Both the position numbers and the translations under genes were made by a program. A stretch of DNA of 64,000 nt from the NCBI RefSeq assembly GCF_036759925.1, contig NZ_JAPKIB010000001.1, positions 558,001 to 622,000 on the forward strand. The letters are read 5' to 3'. The notes under the pieces were generated by a model, which saw only the letters and a list, made by a program, of their open reading frames with translations, did not search any database and had not been told where the DNA came from. The stretch's first letter is position 1; every line of letters begins with the position of its first letter. The DNA comes from Kluyvera sp036759925 (GTDB taxonomy: Bacteria > Pseudomonadota > Gammaproteobacteria > Enterobacterales > Enterobacteriaceae). Positions 16,939-26,041 of the stretch are shown here, one piece after another.

Positions 16939-17407
16939 GAAGATCTCCAGACCTCGAAATCCATCCAAGGTTGCATATATATTTATTAGAAAATTTTAAC
17001 CGGTTGATATTAACAGTGAATACAACACAATAAAACCATTCACCGCAATGATATTATTTACACAAAAAATAAATTAAATTTTTTTGAATCCCAACCTTAC
17101 TAATAAGGTCATCGTACACTACCACCAATCGAATACATCGATCAATATAAAATAATTGATCGACAGACCCGATTACAGCAATGCAAAAGGATAATAAAAG
17201 TGCAAAAACATCCCCCATTAATATTACCACCCCACCACCAATACAATTGACGAATGAAAAATAAACACACCGAAAACCCAATGGTGATATTTTCTTAACA
17301 AATAAATTAAACAGAAGGGAATAATAACTAAAAGAGGAGATAGTGGGATGGAATTAACAGGTTACATAGGGCCAAAAAAAATATATTTTTCTCTGGCCCC
17401 ATACGGC
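16939..17407. other. AT-rich gene-poor region between the adhesin and the MFS gene
   Basis: About 470 bases of very AT-rich DNA. A 75-codon frame on the minus strand (17054-17281) has no ribosome site and no recognisable family. The low GC, next to an orphan adhesin, suggests acquired DNA. Confidence 0.5.
17369..17400 (-). terminator. Terminator of the MFS gene
   Basis: GGGCCA / TGGCCC arms enclose a self-complementary A/T core just after the MFS stop codon on the minus strand. A run of T precedes the last arm. Confidence 0.55.
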
Positions 17408-18598
17408 TTAGTGTACCTCGTGCGCGCTCACGAGCGGCATCGCGCCACGGCGCTTCATCTGTGAGATATACAGCGCTCCGGCCAGCACCACCAGCAGCGC
17501 GCCGACCAGGTAAATGGCGCGGTAGCCCACGCCTTCCACCATCATCCCCATCACGAAAGCGCCAATCGCCAGCCCGGCATCCATCGCATTAAAGAACAGC
17601 GAGTTCGCCACGCCGATTTTATGCGGCTCCACCGAGCTGATAATTTGCGTCTGGAAGATAGGCGTCACCGAACCGTAGCCAATACCAATTAACGCCCCCG
17701 CCAGAATCATCGACACGCTGCCGTGAGTGTATCCCAGCACGACCAGCCCGATAGTGAACGCCAGCAGACAAGGATAGACCACGTATTTCGGCCCTTTTTT
17801 ATCGCAAATGTTGCCGGTAAAGGCGCGGCAGATCATCAGGAAAATGGCGTAGCACAGCAGGAAGTTGCTGGCGGCAGCCATCAGATCCAGCTCACGCGCA
17901 TACAGGGCGAGGAACGCAGAAACGCCAGCGTAGGAGAAGGTCATAAAGAAGGTGACCAGCGCAAACGGCATGGCGGCGCGGTCGAACATAGCGGAGAAGC
18001 CCAGCTTTGGCTGAGAACCATCGGCATGGCGAATGACCGGCGGCACGCGAACAATCAATGACAACACGATACCAATGGCTGAGACGACGGTACACATCCA
18101 GAACGCCTGGGTAAACGCGCTATGCCGCGCCATATTCAGGCCAATCCACGGCCCGACAACCATCGCCAGCCCCATAGCTAAAGAGAAAAAGCTGATGCCC
18201 TCCCCACGTCGGGAAGCAGGAATCAGGCGCGCAGAGATCGTCCCCTTCACCGTGGTGATCACCCCAAAGGTAATACCGTGCAGCACGCGAATAAAAAGCA
18301 GTGCTTCAATGGAATGACAGAACGGATACAGTGCAGTCACCGCTAAAAACGCCAGGGAGGAGAGCATCAGAATCGTTTTGTTCGAGTATTTCCCCACCCA
18401 TTGCCCGGCAAACGGGCGGACGATAATCGCGGCGGCGAGGAAGAAAGTCACCAACAGCCCGGCTTTATCCGCCGTGGCGTGGAGGTTATCGGCGATATAA
18501 ATCGGCAGGAGCGTGAGAAGAACATAAAATACGAAGAAGATAATAAAGCTAATAATCGTGATTGCCCAAAAATCTTTAGTCCATAATTTTTCTTTCAT
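17408..18598 (-). CDS. MFS transporter, 12-segment, unknown substrate
   Basis: A 396-residue major facilitator protein with about twelve hydrophobic segments and the short cytoplasmic N-terminus typical of drug/metabolite antiporters. The loop 2-3 motif is GQWVGKYSNKTI and the corresponding loop 8-9 motif is GNICDKKGPKYVV. It most resembles uncharacterised exporters of the YfcJ/YhhS type. It is divergent from a LysR regulator 184 bases away, the usual arrangement for regulator-controlled efflux or uptake. Substrate cannot be assigned. The start is ATG 18598; its ribosome site (AGG, ten bases away) is weak. Confidence 0.8.
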   Translation of the reverse strand: MKEKLWTKDFWAITIISFIIFFVFYVLLTLLPIYIADNLHATADKAGLLVTFFLAAAIIVRPFAGQWVGKYSNKTILMLSSLAFLAVTALYPFCHSIEALLFIRVLHGITFGVITTVKGTISARLIPASRRGEGISFFSLAMGLAMVVGPWIGLNMARHSAFTQAFWMCTVVSAIGIVLSLIVRVPPVIRHADGSQPKLGFSAMFDRAAMPFALVTFFMTFSYAGVSAFLALYARELDLMAAASNFLLCYAIFLMICRAFTGNICDKKGPKYVVYPCLLAFTIGLVVLGYTHGSVSMILAGALIGIGYGSVTPIFQTQIISSVEPHKIGVANSLFFNAMDAGLAIGAFVMGMMVEGVGYRAIYLVGALLVVLAGALYISQMKRRGAMPLVSAHEVH

Positions 18599-18782
18599 TT
18601 ATATGCAACCTAATTAAACGGCGCGCATTATCACATTCATCACGAATATATAATTCAAGAATGCATTAAAAACACAAATAATTGCGTGCGTGATTGTGTG
18701 ATTCAGTCCGTAGAAAAATTATAAGCAGACGATGTAAATTAGTAAAATTAATCATCTTAATAGCTTTAATTAGGAAAAACTA

Positions 18783-19661
18783 ATGACACTAACGCAGATC
18801 GGTGCGCTGTTAACGGTTCTCGAATGCGGTGGATTCACCGAGGCGGGTAAGCGGCTTTACATGACCCAGTCCGCCGTCAGCCAGGCTATTGCTGCGCTGG
18901 AAGAGGAGCTGGGTGTCGCTATACTCGTGCGCGAGCGCCGTAAAGCCATCACGCTGACGGTAGCAGGCGTGCGCATCGTGGCCCACCTTCGCCGCCTGAT
19001 GAGCGAAGTCAGCGCGGTCAAAGAGATTGCCGAGCAGGAGAAAAAAACGCCGCTGCGCCAGCTGCGTATCGGCTGTTTTCCGAGCATTTGCGCCAGCGTA
19101 CTGCCGGAGGTGGTGCGCTATTTTGAACAGCATCATCCCAATATTAAAATCGTTCCTCACGAGGCCAACAGCGCCGAAATTATCGACGCGATTCGCGACA
19201 ATAATATTGATGCCGGCTTTGTGCATATTCCGGTTGAGGGCATGTTTGTTGCCCCGGTCTATAAAGACCGTTTTGCCGTCGTGGTGCCAGATAATCATTC
19301 CTTTGCGGAGAAAAAAGCCATTTCGCTGAACGCCTTGTTCGACGAGCCGCTGATTGTCAGCAAAGGGCGCTATGAAATGAGCATCATGTCGCTGTTTGCC
19401 GGCATGAATATTACCCCCAACATTCAATACGAATTTAACCACCCCAGCACGGCGATGAGCTTTATCCGCCAGGGGCTGGGCATCGCGCTGCTGCCGGAGC
19501 TGACCCTGAAAACGCTGGAGCAACCGCTACGCTCAGTGCCGCTGGAGCCGCCGTTCTATCGCCAGGTGTCGCTGATTGCCAGCGAGCCCCCGGTGAGCGG
19601 CAGCCCTTTGCAGCTGCTGCACGACTGTCTGCACCAGCTAGTCGGCGACGGGCACATCTGA
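18783..19661 (+). CDS. LysR-type transcriptional regulator
   Basis: A 292-residue LTTR. The N-terminal winged helix-turn-helix is clear in residues 3-60 (FTEAGKRLYMTQSAVSQAIAALEEELG). The rest is a periplasmic-binding-protein-like effector domain (LRIGCFPSICASVLPEVV at its start). It is divergent from the MFS transporter and probably controls it. No clean T-N11-A operator could be singled out in the AT-rich gap. The effector is unknown. Start ATG 18783 with AGGA eight bases upstream. Confidence 0.85.
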   Translation: MTLTQIGALLTVLECGGFTEAGKRLYMTQSAVSQAIAALEEELGVAILVRERRKAITLTVAGVRIVAHLRRLMSEVSAVKEIAEQEKKTPLRQLRIGCFPSICASVLPEVVRYFEQHHPNIKIVPHEANSAEIIDAIRDNNIDAGFVHIPVEGMFVAPVYKDRFAVVVPDNHSFAEKKAISLNALFDEPLIVSKGRYEMSIMSLFAGMNITPNIQYEFNHPSTAMSFIRQGLGIALLPELTLKTLEQPLRSVPLEPPFYRQVSLIASEPPVSGSPLQLLHDCLHQLVGDGHI

Positions 19662-19716
19662 GAAAAAGCGATGCGCAGCACATTTTTCAGCATTGCCCTT
19701 TTCGATTAATGCGCGA

Positions 19717-19736
19717 ATATGTTCGAAATCAAACAA
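19717..19736 (+). promoter_or_regulatory. Weak GlpR-type operator half-site
   Basis: ATATGTTCGAAATCAAACAA contains the ATGTTCG half-site of the glycerol-3-phosphate repressor GlpR; its partner arm is degenerate. Confidence 0.45.
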
Positions 19737-19757
19737 AATAATCCATACACATGACTT

Positions 19758-19778
19758 AATGTTGTTAAAACGAACATT
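19758..19778 (+). promoter_or_regulatory. GlpR operator upstream of glpA
   Basis: Near-palindrome with arms AATGTTGTT and CGAACATT around AAAA, close to the GlpR consensus (ATGTTCG / CGAACAT). It ends 11 bases before the glpA ATG, where a bound repressor would block expression. Confidence 0.65.
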
Positions 19779-19789
19779 GAGGACACATT

Positions 19790-21418
19790 ATGGACAGCGC
19801 CTCTGTCAATGAATACGATGTCATCATCATCGGCGGCGGAGCCACCGGAGCCGGTATCGCTCGCGATGCCTCCCTGCGCGGGCTGAAGGTTGCGCTGGTT
19901 GAACGCTTTGATATTGCCACCGGCGCCACCGGCCGCAACCACGGCCTGCTGCACAGCGGCGCACGCTATGCGGTCACCGACAGCGAATCGGCGCGCGAAT
20001 GCATCAGCGAAAACCAGATCCTGCGGCGCATTGCCCGTCACTGCATCGAGCCCACCAGCGGGCTGTTTATCACCCTGCCCGAAGACGACCTCAGCTACCA
20101 GCGCACTTTTATGGATGCCTGCCAGACGGCAGGGATTCAGGCCGAAGCTATCGACCCCGCGCTGGCGCGTCGAATGGAGCCCGCGGTAAACCCGGCATTA
20201 GTCGGCGCGGTGCGCGTACCCGACGGTACCGTCGACCCTTTCCGTCTGACCGCCGCCAATATGCTCGACGCGCGCGAACACGGCGCGGCGATTTTTACCG
20301 CCCATGAAGTCACCGGACTGATTCGTCACAATGACCGCATCAGCGGCGTTCGCCTGCTCAACCACACCACCGGACAACCGCGCGAACTGCGTGCGCCGGT
20401 GGTGGTTAACGCCGCCGGGATCTGGGGCCAGCGCATCGCCGAATACGCCGACCTACGCATCCGCATGTTCCCGGCGAAAGGCTCGCTGCTGATTTTTGAA
20501 AACCGTATCAACCAGCACGTGATCAACCGCTGCCGACCGCCTGCTGATGCCGATATTCTGGTGCCCGGCGACACGATTTCGCTGATTGGCACCACCTCAA
20601 CGCACATTGATTACGCCGATATTGACCGCTGCCGCGTCACCGCCGACGAGGTGGATATCCTGCTGCACGAAGGCGAGAAGCTGTCGCCGTTAATGGCGAA
20701 CACCCGCATTCTTCGCGCTTACTGCGGCGTGCGTCCGCTGATTGCCAGCGATGATGACCCCAGCGGGCGCAACGTCAGCCGTGGCATTGTCCTGTTGGAT
20801 CACGCCGAGCGCGACGGGCTGGAAGGGTTTATTACCATTACCGGCGGCAAGCTGATGACCTACCGCCTGATGGCGGAATGGGCCACCGATGCTATCTGCC
20901 GCAAACTCAACCACAGCGGCATCTGCACCACCGCCCAAACGCCGCTGCCCGGCTCTCGCGAATCCGCAGAGAAAACGCTCCAGCGCATGATTTCCCTGCC
21001 CGCGCCGCTGCGTGGTTCAGCGGTCTATCGTCACGGCGACCGCACGCCGGAGTGGCTCGGCAACAGCCGACTGCAGCGCAGCGTGGTCTGCGAGTGCGAA
21101 GCCGTGACCGCAGGTGAAGTGCAGTACGCGGTGGAAAATCTGGCGGTCAAAAACCTGTTGGATTTACGCCGCCGCACCCGCGTCGGCATGGGAACCTGCC
21201 AGGGCGAACTGTGCGCCTGCCGCGCCGCTGGCCTGCTCCAGCGTTATCGCGTTGCCACTTCAGCGCAATCGCTCACCCAGCTTTCCGCCTTCCTTAACGA
21301 ACGCTGGAAAGGCGTGCAGCCGATTGCCTGGGGTGATGCGCTGCGCGAAAGCGAACTGACACGCTGGGTGTACCAGGGATTATGCGGCCTGCAAAAGGAG
21401 CCTGAAGATGAAATTTGA
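19790..21418 (+). CDS. glpA: Anaerobic glycerol-3-phosphate dehydrogenase subunit A
   Basis: FAD-containing catalytic subunit that oxidises sn-glycerol-3-phosphate to dihydroxyacetone phosphate during anaerobic growth and feeds menaquinone. The 542 residues match E. coli GlpA. The N-terminal Rossmann motif is IIIGGGATGAGIARDASLRG. The C-terminus carries a BFD-like [2Fe-2S] domain with Cys residues in VVCECEAVTAG and GTCQGELCACR. Start ATG 19790 behind GAGGA. It overlaps glpB by 11 bases. The divergent glpTQ genes next to glpA in E. coli are absent. Confidence 0.96.
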   Translation: MDSASVNEYDVIIIGGGATGAGIARDASLRGLKVALVERFDIATGATGRNHGLLHSGARYAVTDSESARECISENQILRRIARHCIEPTSGLFITLPEDDLSYQRTFMDACQTAGIQAEAIDPALARRMEPAVNPALVGAVRVPDGTVDPFRLTAANMLDAREHGAAIFTAHEVTGLIRHNDRISGVRLLNHTTGQPRELRAPVVVNAAGIWGQRIAEYADLRIRMFPAKGSLLIFENRINQHVINRCRPPADADILVPGDTISLIGTTSTHIDYADIDRCRVTADEVDILLHEGEKLSPLMANTRILRAYCGVRPLIASDDDPSGRNVSRGIVLLDHAERDGLEGFITITGGKLMTYRLMAEWATDAICRKLNHSGICTTAQTPLPGSRESAEKTLQRMISLPAPLRGSAVYRHGDRTPEWLGNSRLQRSVVCECEAVTAGEVQYAVENLAVKNLLDLRRRTRVGMGTCQGELCACRAAGLLQRYRVATSAQSLTQLSAFLNERWKGVQPIAWGDALRESELTRWVYQGLCGLQKEPEDEI

Positions 21419-22667
21419 TAGCGTGATTATCGGCGGCGGACTCGCCGGGCTGCTGTGCGGCATTCAGCTACAAAAAGCTGGCCTGCGCGCGGTGATCGTT
21501 AGCCGGGGTCAGAGTGCACTGCACTTCTCCTCCGGCTCGCTGGATCTGCTTAGCACCCTGCCCGATGGCCAACCGGTCACCGACCTCGACAGCGGGCTGG
21601 CCGCGCTGCGCGAACAATCGCCGCAACATCCTTATAGTCTGATGGGTGCTGACCTTGTGCAGCGCTATGCACGACAGACGCAAACGCTGCTGGCAGAGTG
21701 TGGAATGAAAATGGTCGGCGATCTCGCTACGCCCCATCAGCGTATTACCCCGCTAGGCACCCAACGCGCTGCCTGGCTTAGCCCGTCAGAAGTACCAGTT
21801 ATTCCGTTCAGGCACGGGCGCATTCGGGTGGTGGGCATTAGCGGGTTTCTCGATTTCCAGCCGCATCTGGTCGCCGAATCCCTCCAGCAGCAGGGGCTGA
21901 ACGCCGATACCGCTGAGATTGATTTACCCGAGCTGGATGTGCTGCGCGAGAACCCGACCGAGTTCCGTGCGGTCAATATCGCCAGAGTGCTGGATGAAAA
22001 AGCGCATTGGTCGGTGCTGCATCAGGCGCTGCTACCGCTCAGCGAAGGGCGCGACACGCTGGTAATGCCCGCCTGTTTTGGCCTGCGCGACACGGCGTTG
22101 TTCGACTGGCTGAACCACAATCTCCCCTGCACCCTTTCGCTGCTGCCAACGCTACCACCTTCAGTGCCAGGCATGCGGCTACACGCCTCGCTGCAACGGC
22201 GGTTTATTACCCTGGGAGGAACCTGGATGGTGGGCGATGAAGCGGTGCGCGTCAGCCACGAGCATGGTGAAGTTCGCGAAGTCTGGACACGTAACCACGG
22301 CGATATTCCACTGCGCCCGCGTTTTGCGGTGTTAGCCAGCGGCAGTTTTTTCAGCAACGGCCTGACCGCCAGTCGCGACGGTATTCGTGAGTCGATCATG
22401 GGGCTGGATATTCAGCAACCCATCTCGCGCAGCGCGGGCTACCGCGATGATTTCTTTGACCCGCAGCCGTGGCAGCAATCCGGCGCTATCGTCGATGCCG
22501 AACTGCATCCCTCGCTCCGGGGCTTACCTATGCGCAACCTATTTGCCATCGGCTCGGTGCTCGGCGGCTTCGACCCGATCGCCCAGGGCTGCGGCGGGGG
22601 CGTGTGCGCCGTCACCGCCCTGCACGCCGCCGCGCAGATTATCCGTTTGGCGGGAGGTGAAGCATGA
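21408..22667 (+). CDS. glpB: Anaerobic glycerol-3-phosphate dehydrogenase subunit B
   Basis: Flavoprotein subunit of the GlpABC membrane complex, 419 residues as in E. coli. It has an N-terminal dinucleotide-binding motif (VIIGGGLAGLLCGIQL) and a C-terminal FAD-contact segment (GSVLGGFDPIAQGCGGGVCAV). It is translated from an ATG inside the end of glpA with an AAGGAG site, and its own TGA overlaps the glpC start (ATGA), so all three subunits are coupled. Confidence 0.96.
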   Translation: MKFDSVIIGGGLAGLLCGIQLQKAGLRAVIVSRGQSALHFSSGSLDLLSTLPDGQPVTDLDSGLAALREQSPQHPYSLMGADLVQRYARQTQTLLAECGMKMVGDLATPHQRITPLGTQRAAWLSPSEVPVIPFRHGRIRVVGISGFLDFQPHLVAESLQQQGLNADTAEIDLPELDVLRENPTEFRAVNIARVLDEKAHWSVLHQALLPLSEGRDTLVMPACFGLRDTALFDWLNHNLPCTLSLLPTLPPSVPGMRLHASLQRRFITLGGTWMVGDEAVRVSHEHGEVREVWTRNHGDIPLRPRFAVLASGSFFSNGLTASRDGIRESIMGLDIQQPISRSAGYRDDFFDPQPWQQSGAIVDAELHPSLRGLPMRNLFAIGSVLGGFDPIAQGCGGGVCAVTALHAAAQIIRLAGGEA

Positions 22668-23854
22668 GCCAGCAAAGTTTCGAAAACTGCATTAAATGCA
22701 CCGTTTGCACCACCGTCTGCCCCGTCAGCCGCGTCAACCCGCGCTACCCGGGGCCAAAACAGGCCGGGCCGGACGGCGAACGTCTGCGACGTAAAGATGC
22801 CGGGCTGTATGACGAGGCGTTAAAATACTGCATCAACTGCAAACGCTGCGAAGTCGCCTGCCCGTCGGATGTGAAAATTGGCGATATTATCCAGCGCGCC
22901 CGCGCCGACTATAGCCAGCAAAAGCCGGGCATCCGCGATACGATCCTCAGCCATACCGATCTGATGGGCACGCTCTCAACGCCGTTCGCCCCCATCGTCA
23001 ACGCCGCCACCGGCCTGAAGCCGGTACGCCAGTTGCTGGATAGCGCCCTCAAGATTGACCATCACCGCGCCCTGCCGAAATACTCCTTCGGCACCTTCCG
23101 CCGCCGCTACTCACGCCTTGCCGCCCAGCAGGCGCAGTTTGCCGAGCAGGTGGCGTTTTTCCACGGCTGCTACGTCAATTACAACCACCCACAACTCGGG
23201 CTTGATCTGATTAAGGTGATGAACGCAATGGGGATTGGCGTGCAGTTGCTCAGCAAAGAGAAGTGCTGCGGCGTGCCGCTGATTGCCAACGGCTTCTTTG
23301 ACAAAGCGCGCCGCCAGGCGCAAAGCAACGTCGCTTCGCTGCGGGAGGCGATTGGCGGTAAAAAACTGCCGGTGATTGCCACCTCATCCACCTGCACCTT
23401 TACGCTGCGCGATGAGTACCCGCACCTGCTGGATGTCGATAACCACGACCTGCGCGACAACATTGAGCTGGCAACCCGCTGGCTGTGGCGCAAACTGGAC
23501 GATGGCGCGGAGCTGCCGTTAAAGCCGCTGCCGCTAAAGGTGGTTTACCACACGCCGTGTCATATGGAGAAGATGGGCTGGTCGCTGTATACCCTGGAGT
23601 TAATCCGCCGCATACCGGGCATTGAACTACAGGTACTGGATTCACAGTGCTGCGGAATAGCGGGAACGTACGGCTTCAAAACGGAGAACTACCCAACGTC
23701 ACAGGCGATAGGCGCACCGCTCTTCGCGCAAATTGAAGCGAGCGGTGCAGACCTGGTGATTACCGACTGCGAGACCTGCAAATGGCAGATTGAGATGTCC
23801 ACCAGCAAGCGCTGTGAACATCCGATAACCCTGCTGGCGCGGGCGCTAGTCTAA
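22664..23854 (+). CDS. glpC: Anaerobic glycerol-3-phosphate dehydrogenase subunit C
   Basis: Iron-sulfur membrane-anchor subunit, 396 residues as in E. coli. It has two ferredoxin-type [4Fe-4S] motifs (CIKCTVCTTVCPVSRVNP and CINCKRCEVACPSDV), then two CCG domains (KCCGVPLIANG and QCCGIAGTYG), the heterodisulfide-reductase-like fold that passes electrons to menaquinone. It overlaps glpB by four bases. The convergent rhm genes begin 25 bases downstream. Confidence 0.96.
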   Translation: MSQQSFENCIKCTVCTTVCPVSRVNPRYPGPKQAGPDGERLRRKDAGLYDEALKYCINCKRCEVACPSDVKIGDIIQRARADYSQQKPGIRDTILSHTDLMGTLSTPFAPIVNAATGLKPVRQLLDSALKIDHHRALPKYSFGTFRRRYSRLAAQQAQFAEQVAFFHGCYVNYNHPQLGLDLIKVMNAMGIGVQLLSKEKCCGVPLIANGFFDKARRQAQSNVASLREAIGGKKLPVIATSSTCTFTLRDEYPHLLDVDNHDLRDNIELATRWLWRKLDDGAELPLKPLPLKVVYHTPCHMEKMGWSLYTLELIRRIPGIELQVLDSQCCGIAGTYGFKTENYPTSQAIGAPLFAQIEASGADLVITDCETCKWQIEMSTSKRCEHPITLLARALV

Positions 23855-23867
23855 ATCACATGTTCTG

Positions 23868-23894
23868 AAGGGGAGAATGCTAGTAGCTCCCCTT
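23868..23894. terminator. Possible bidirectional hairpin between glpC and rhmA
   Basis: Arms AAGGGGAG / CTCCCCTT span the rhmA stop codon in the 25-base gap between convergent genes. Neither side has a good T tract, so efficiency is uncertain. Confidence 0.4.
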
Positions 23895-24683
23895 TCCCTG
23901 CGGCTGTTCGGTCACGGATTTGAATATCGCCAGACGTTTATCAAGCGCGCTGGTATAGAGATTGGTATCCACCCCCACCGCGACAAAATTAGCCCCCCAC
24001 GCCAGTACTTTTTGCGCCATTTCAGGGTCAACGGCCAGGAACCCAGCCGCCTTTCCCGCAGCACGAATGCGTCGTATGCTCTGCTCAATAACCCGCTGAA
24101 CTTCCGGATGCCCGGCGTTATCCGGGTACCCTAACGAAGCCGATAAATCAGCGGGGCCGATAAAGACGCCATCAATCCCCTCAACCTCCAGGATCTCATC
24201 CAGATTCTCAAGAGCCTTTTTGCTCTCCATCTGAATCAACAGGCACAGTTCATCGTTGGCCCTCGCCATATAGTTCTCGACCCGTCCCCAACGGGCGGCA
24301 CGAGCCACCCCAGCACCTACCCCGCGGGTACCGACAGGTGGGTAGCGGGTGGCAGAGACAATATCCCTCGCCTGCTCAGCGGTATCGACCATCGGAATCA
24401 GCAGCGTTCTGGTGCCGATATCCAGCACCTGTTTAATCAGGCTACGATTGCCCTCTACCGGTCGAATAACCGGATGGCTGGCGTAGGGAGCAATAGCCTG
24501 GAGTTGATGGTAAAGATCCTGCACAGTATTCGGCGCATGCTCGCCGTCAATCAGCAGCCAGTCGTAGCCCGATGTGGCGGCAATTTCCGCCATGTAAGAA
24601 GAGGTCGTGCTCAGCCACAAACCTATTTGCGCCTCTCCCTGCAATAATCCCGCTTTAAACGGATTCGATAAAATAGCGTTCAT
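23880..24683 (-). CDS. rhmA: 2-keto-3-deoxy-L-rhamnonate aldolase
   Basis: Class II HpcH/HpaI-family aldolase that cleaves 2-keto-3-deoxy-L-rhamnonate to pyruvate and L-lactaldehyde. The 267 residues equal E. coli RhmA (YfaU). Catalytic and metal-binding motifs are visible: LIDGEHAPN (His base), LLIQMESKKAL (metal Glu) and GVFIGPADLSASLGYPD (metal Asp). Start ATG 24683 behind AAGGGAG. It is the last gene of a leftward cluster rhmR-rhmD-rhmT-rhmA, the same order as yfaX-W-V-U in E. coli. Confidence 0.94.
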   Translation of the reverse strand: MNAILSNPFKAGLLQGEAQIGLWLSTTSSYMAEIAATSGYDWLLIDGEHAPNTVQDLYHQLQAIAPYASHPVIRPVEGNRSLIKQVLDIGTRTLLIPMVDTAEQARDIVSATRYPPVGTRGVGAGVARAARWGRVENYMARANDELCLLIQMESKKALENLDEILEVEGIDGVFIGPADLSASLGYPDNAGHPEVQRVIEQSIRRIRAAGKAAGFLAVDPEMAQKVLAWGANFVAVGVDTNLYTSALDKRLAIFKSVTEQPQGKGSY

Positions 24684-24697
24684 AATTCTCCCTTAAA

Positions 24698-25987
24698 TTA
24701 ATGCGGTAAGGTGCTTGCCTGCGGCACCGTGCGATTCACACGCAGTGAAAAAATAATCACAACCCCAACAATCGCCACACAGGCGAGGGTCACTAACCCG
24801 GCGGCGCTGCTGGCGAAGACCGTTTCAGCCTGAACGCGAATAATCGGGGCCAGAAAACCGCCGATGGCGCCGAACAGGTTGACGAAACCAATGCCAGCCG
24901 CCAGCGCCGTGCCGGAGAGCAGCTGTGTCGGCATGGTCCAGAAGACCGGCTGTACGGCAATAACGCCAACGGCGGCCACGCACAGCGCAATAATCGCCAG
25001 TACCGGCGATACCAGCCCAGAAACCGCAATGCCAATTGCTGCCGCCAGCAGGGTGAATGCCGCGATATTACGCCGCTCGCCGGTACGGTCGGAGTAGCGT
25101 GGAATCAGCCAGGTACCGAACAGCGCCGCCACCCACGGGATCGCGGTCACTACCGAGGCCACAAAACCCACTTTGGTACCCAGCAGCGCGGCAACCTGAG
25201 TCGGCAGGAAGAAAATCAGGCCATAAACCGCGACCTGGATGGTCAGATAGATAATCGCCAGCTGCCAGACGCGGCCATTGCGCAGAGCATCGGACAACCG
25301 CGAGGTGACCTTTTTCTGCTCTTCGCTGGCCAGTTCGCTGATTAACGCCTGTTTCTCAGCGGGCGTCAGGAAACGTGCATTTTGCGGCGTATCGTCGAGC
25401 CAGATGAAGGTGAAGAATCCCGCGCCGACGGCAAGCAGCCCTTCAATGATAAACATCCAGAACCAGCCGGGATGTCCCATAAAGCCGTGCATTTCCAGCA
25501 GCGCGCCGGATAAAGGCGAACCGAGCGTCAATGCCAGCGGCGCCCCCATATAAAACAGCCCCATAATGCTGGCGCGGTTTTGCTGCGGGAACCACTGGGA
25601 GGTCAGGTAGATCATACCGGGGAAAAAGCCCGCTTCGGCGGCGCCGAGCAGCGTGCGCACCAGCAAGAATTTCGCTTCGGTATCCGCCCACGCCATCGCT
25701 GCAGACAGCACGCCCCACAACAGCGTGGTGCAGCCAATCCATTTTCTCGCGCCGAATTTGCGCATCAGCAGGTTGGCGGGCACCCCCAGAAAGGCGTACA
25801 CCACAAAGAAAATCCCCGCCCCCAGCGCATAGGCCTCATTGCTTAGCCCGGTATCCAGCTGGTAGGTCTCTTTGGCAAAGCCAATATTCGAGCGGTCAAG
25901 AAATGCCAGCACGTACAGCGCCAACATAAAGGGGATCAAACGGGCGCGGTTTTTCTTCACCACGCTCTCAAGCAAGGTGTTGCTCAT
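24698..25987 (-). CDS. rhmT: Rhamnonate MFS permease
   Basis: Anion:cation-symporter-family (ACS) MFS permease of 429 residues with about twelve membrane segments. N-terminal motif FLDRSNIGFAKETYQLDTGLS is typical of hexuronate/galactarate-type sugar-acid importers. It lies between the aldolase and the dehydratase of L-rhamnonate catabolism and is taken as the importer of that sugar acid, as E. coli YfaV is annotated. Only 14 bases separate it from rhmA. Start ATG 25987 with GAGGA upstream. Confidence 0.9.
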   Translation of the reverse strand: MSNTLLESVVKKNRARLIPFMLALYVLAFLDRSNIGFAKETYQLDTGLSNEAYALGAGIFFVVYAFLGVPANLLMRKFGARKWIGCTTLLWGVLSAAMAWADTEAKFLLVRTLLGAAEAGFFPGMIYLTSQWFPQQNRASIMGLFYMGAPLALTLGSPLSGALLEMHGFMGHPGWFWMFIIEGLLAVGAGFFTFIWLDDTPQNARFLTPAEKQALISELASEEQKKVTSRLSDALRNGRVWQLAIIYLTIQVAVYGLIFFLPTQVAALLGTKVGFVASVVTAIPWVAALFGTWLIPRYSDRTGERRNIAAFTLLAAAIGIAVSGLVSPVLAIIALCVAAVGVIAVQPVFWTMPTQLLSGTALAAGIGFVNLFGAIGGFLAPIIRVQAETVFASSAAGLVTLACVAIVGVVIIFSLRVNRTVPQASTLPH

Positions 25988-26041
25988 CGTAATATCCTCT
26001 AAAAAATAGGCCGCACATCAGTACCGTGCGGCACGGCGGGA

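Noticed and set aside
17054..17281. 75-codon minus-strand frame
   Set aside because: AT-rich random-looking hydrophobic peptide, no ribosome site and no family.
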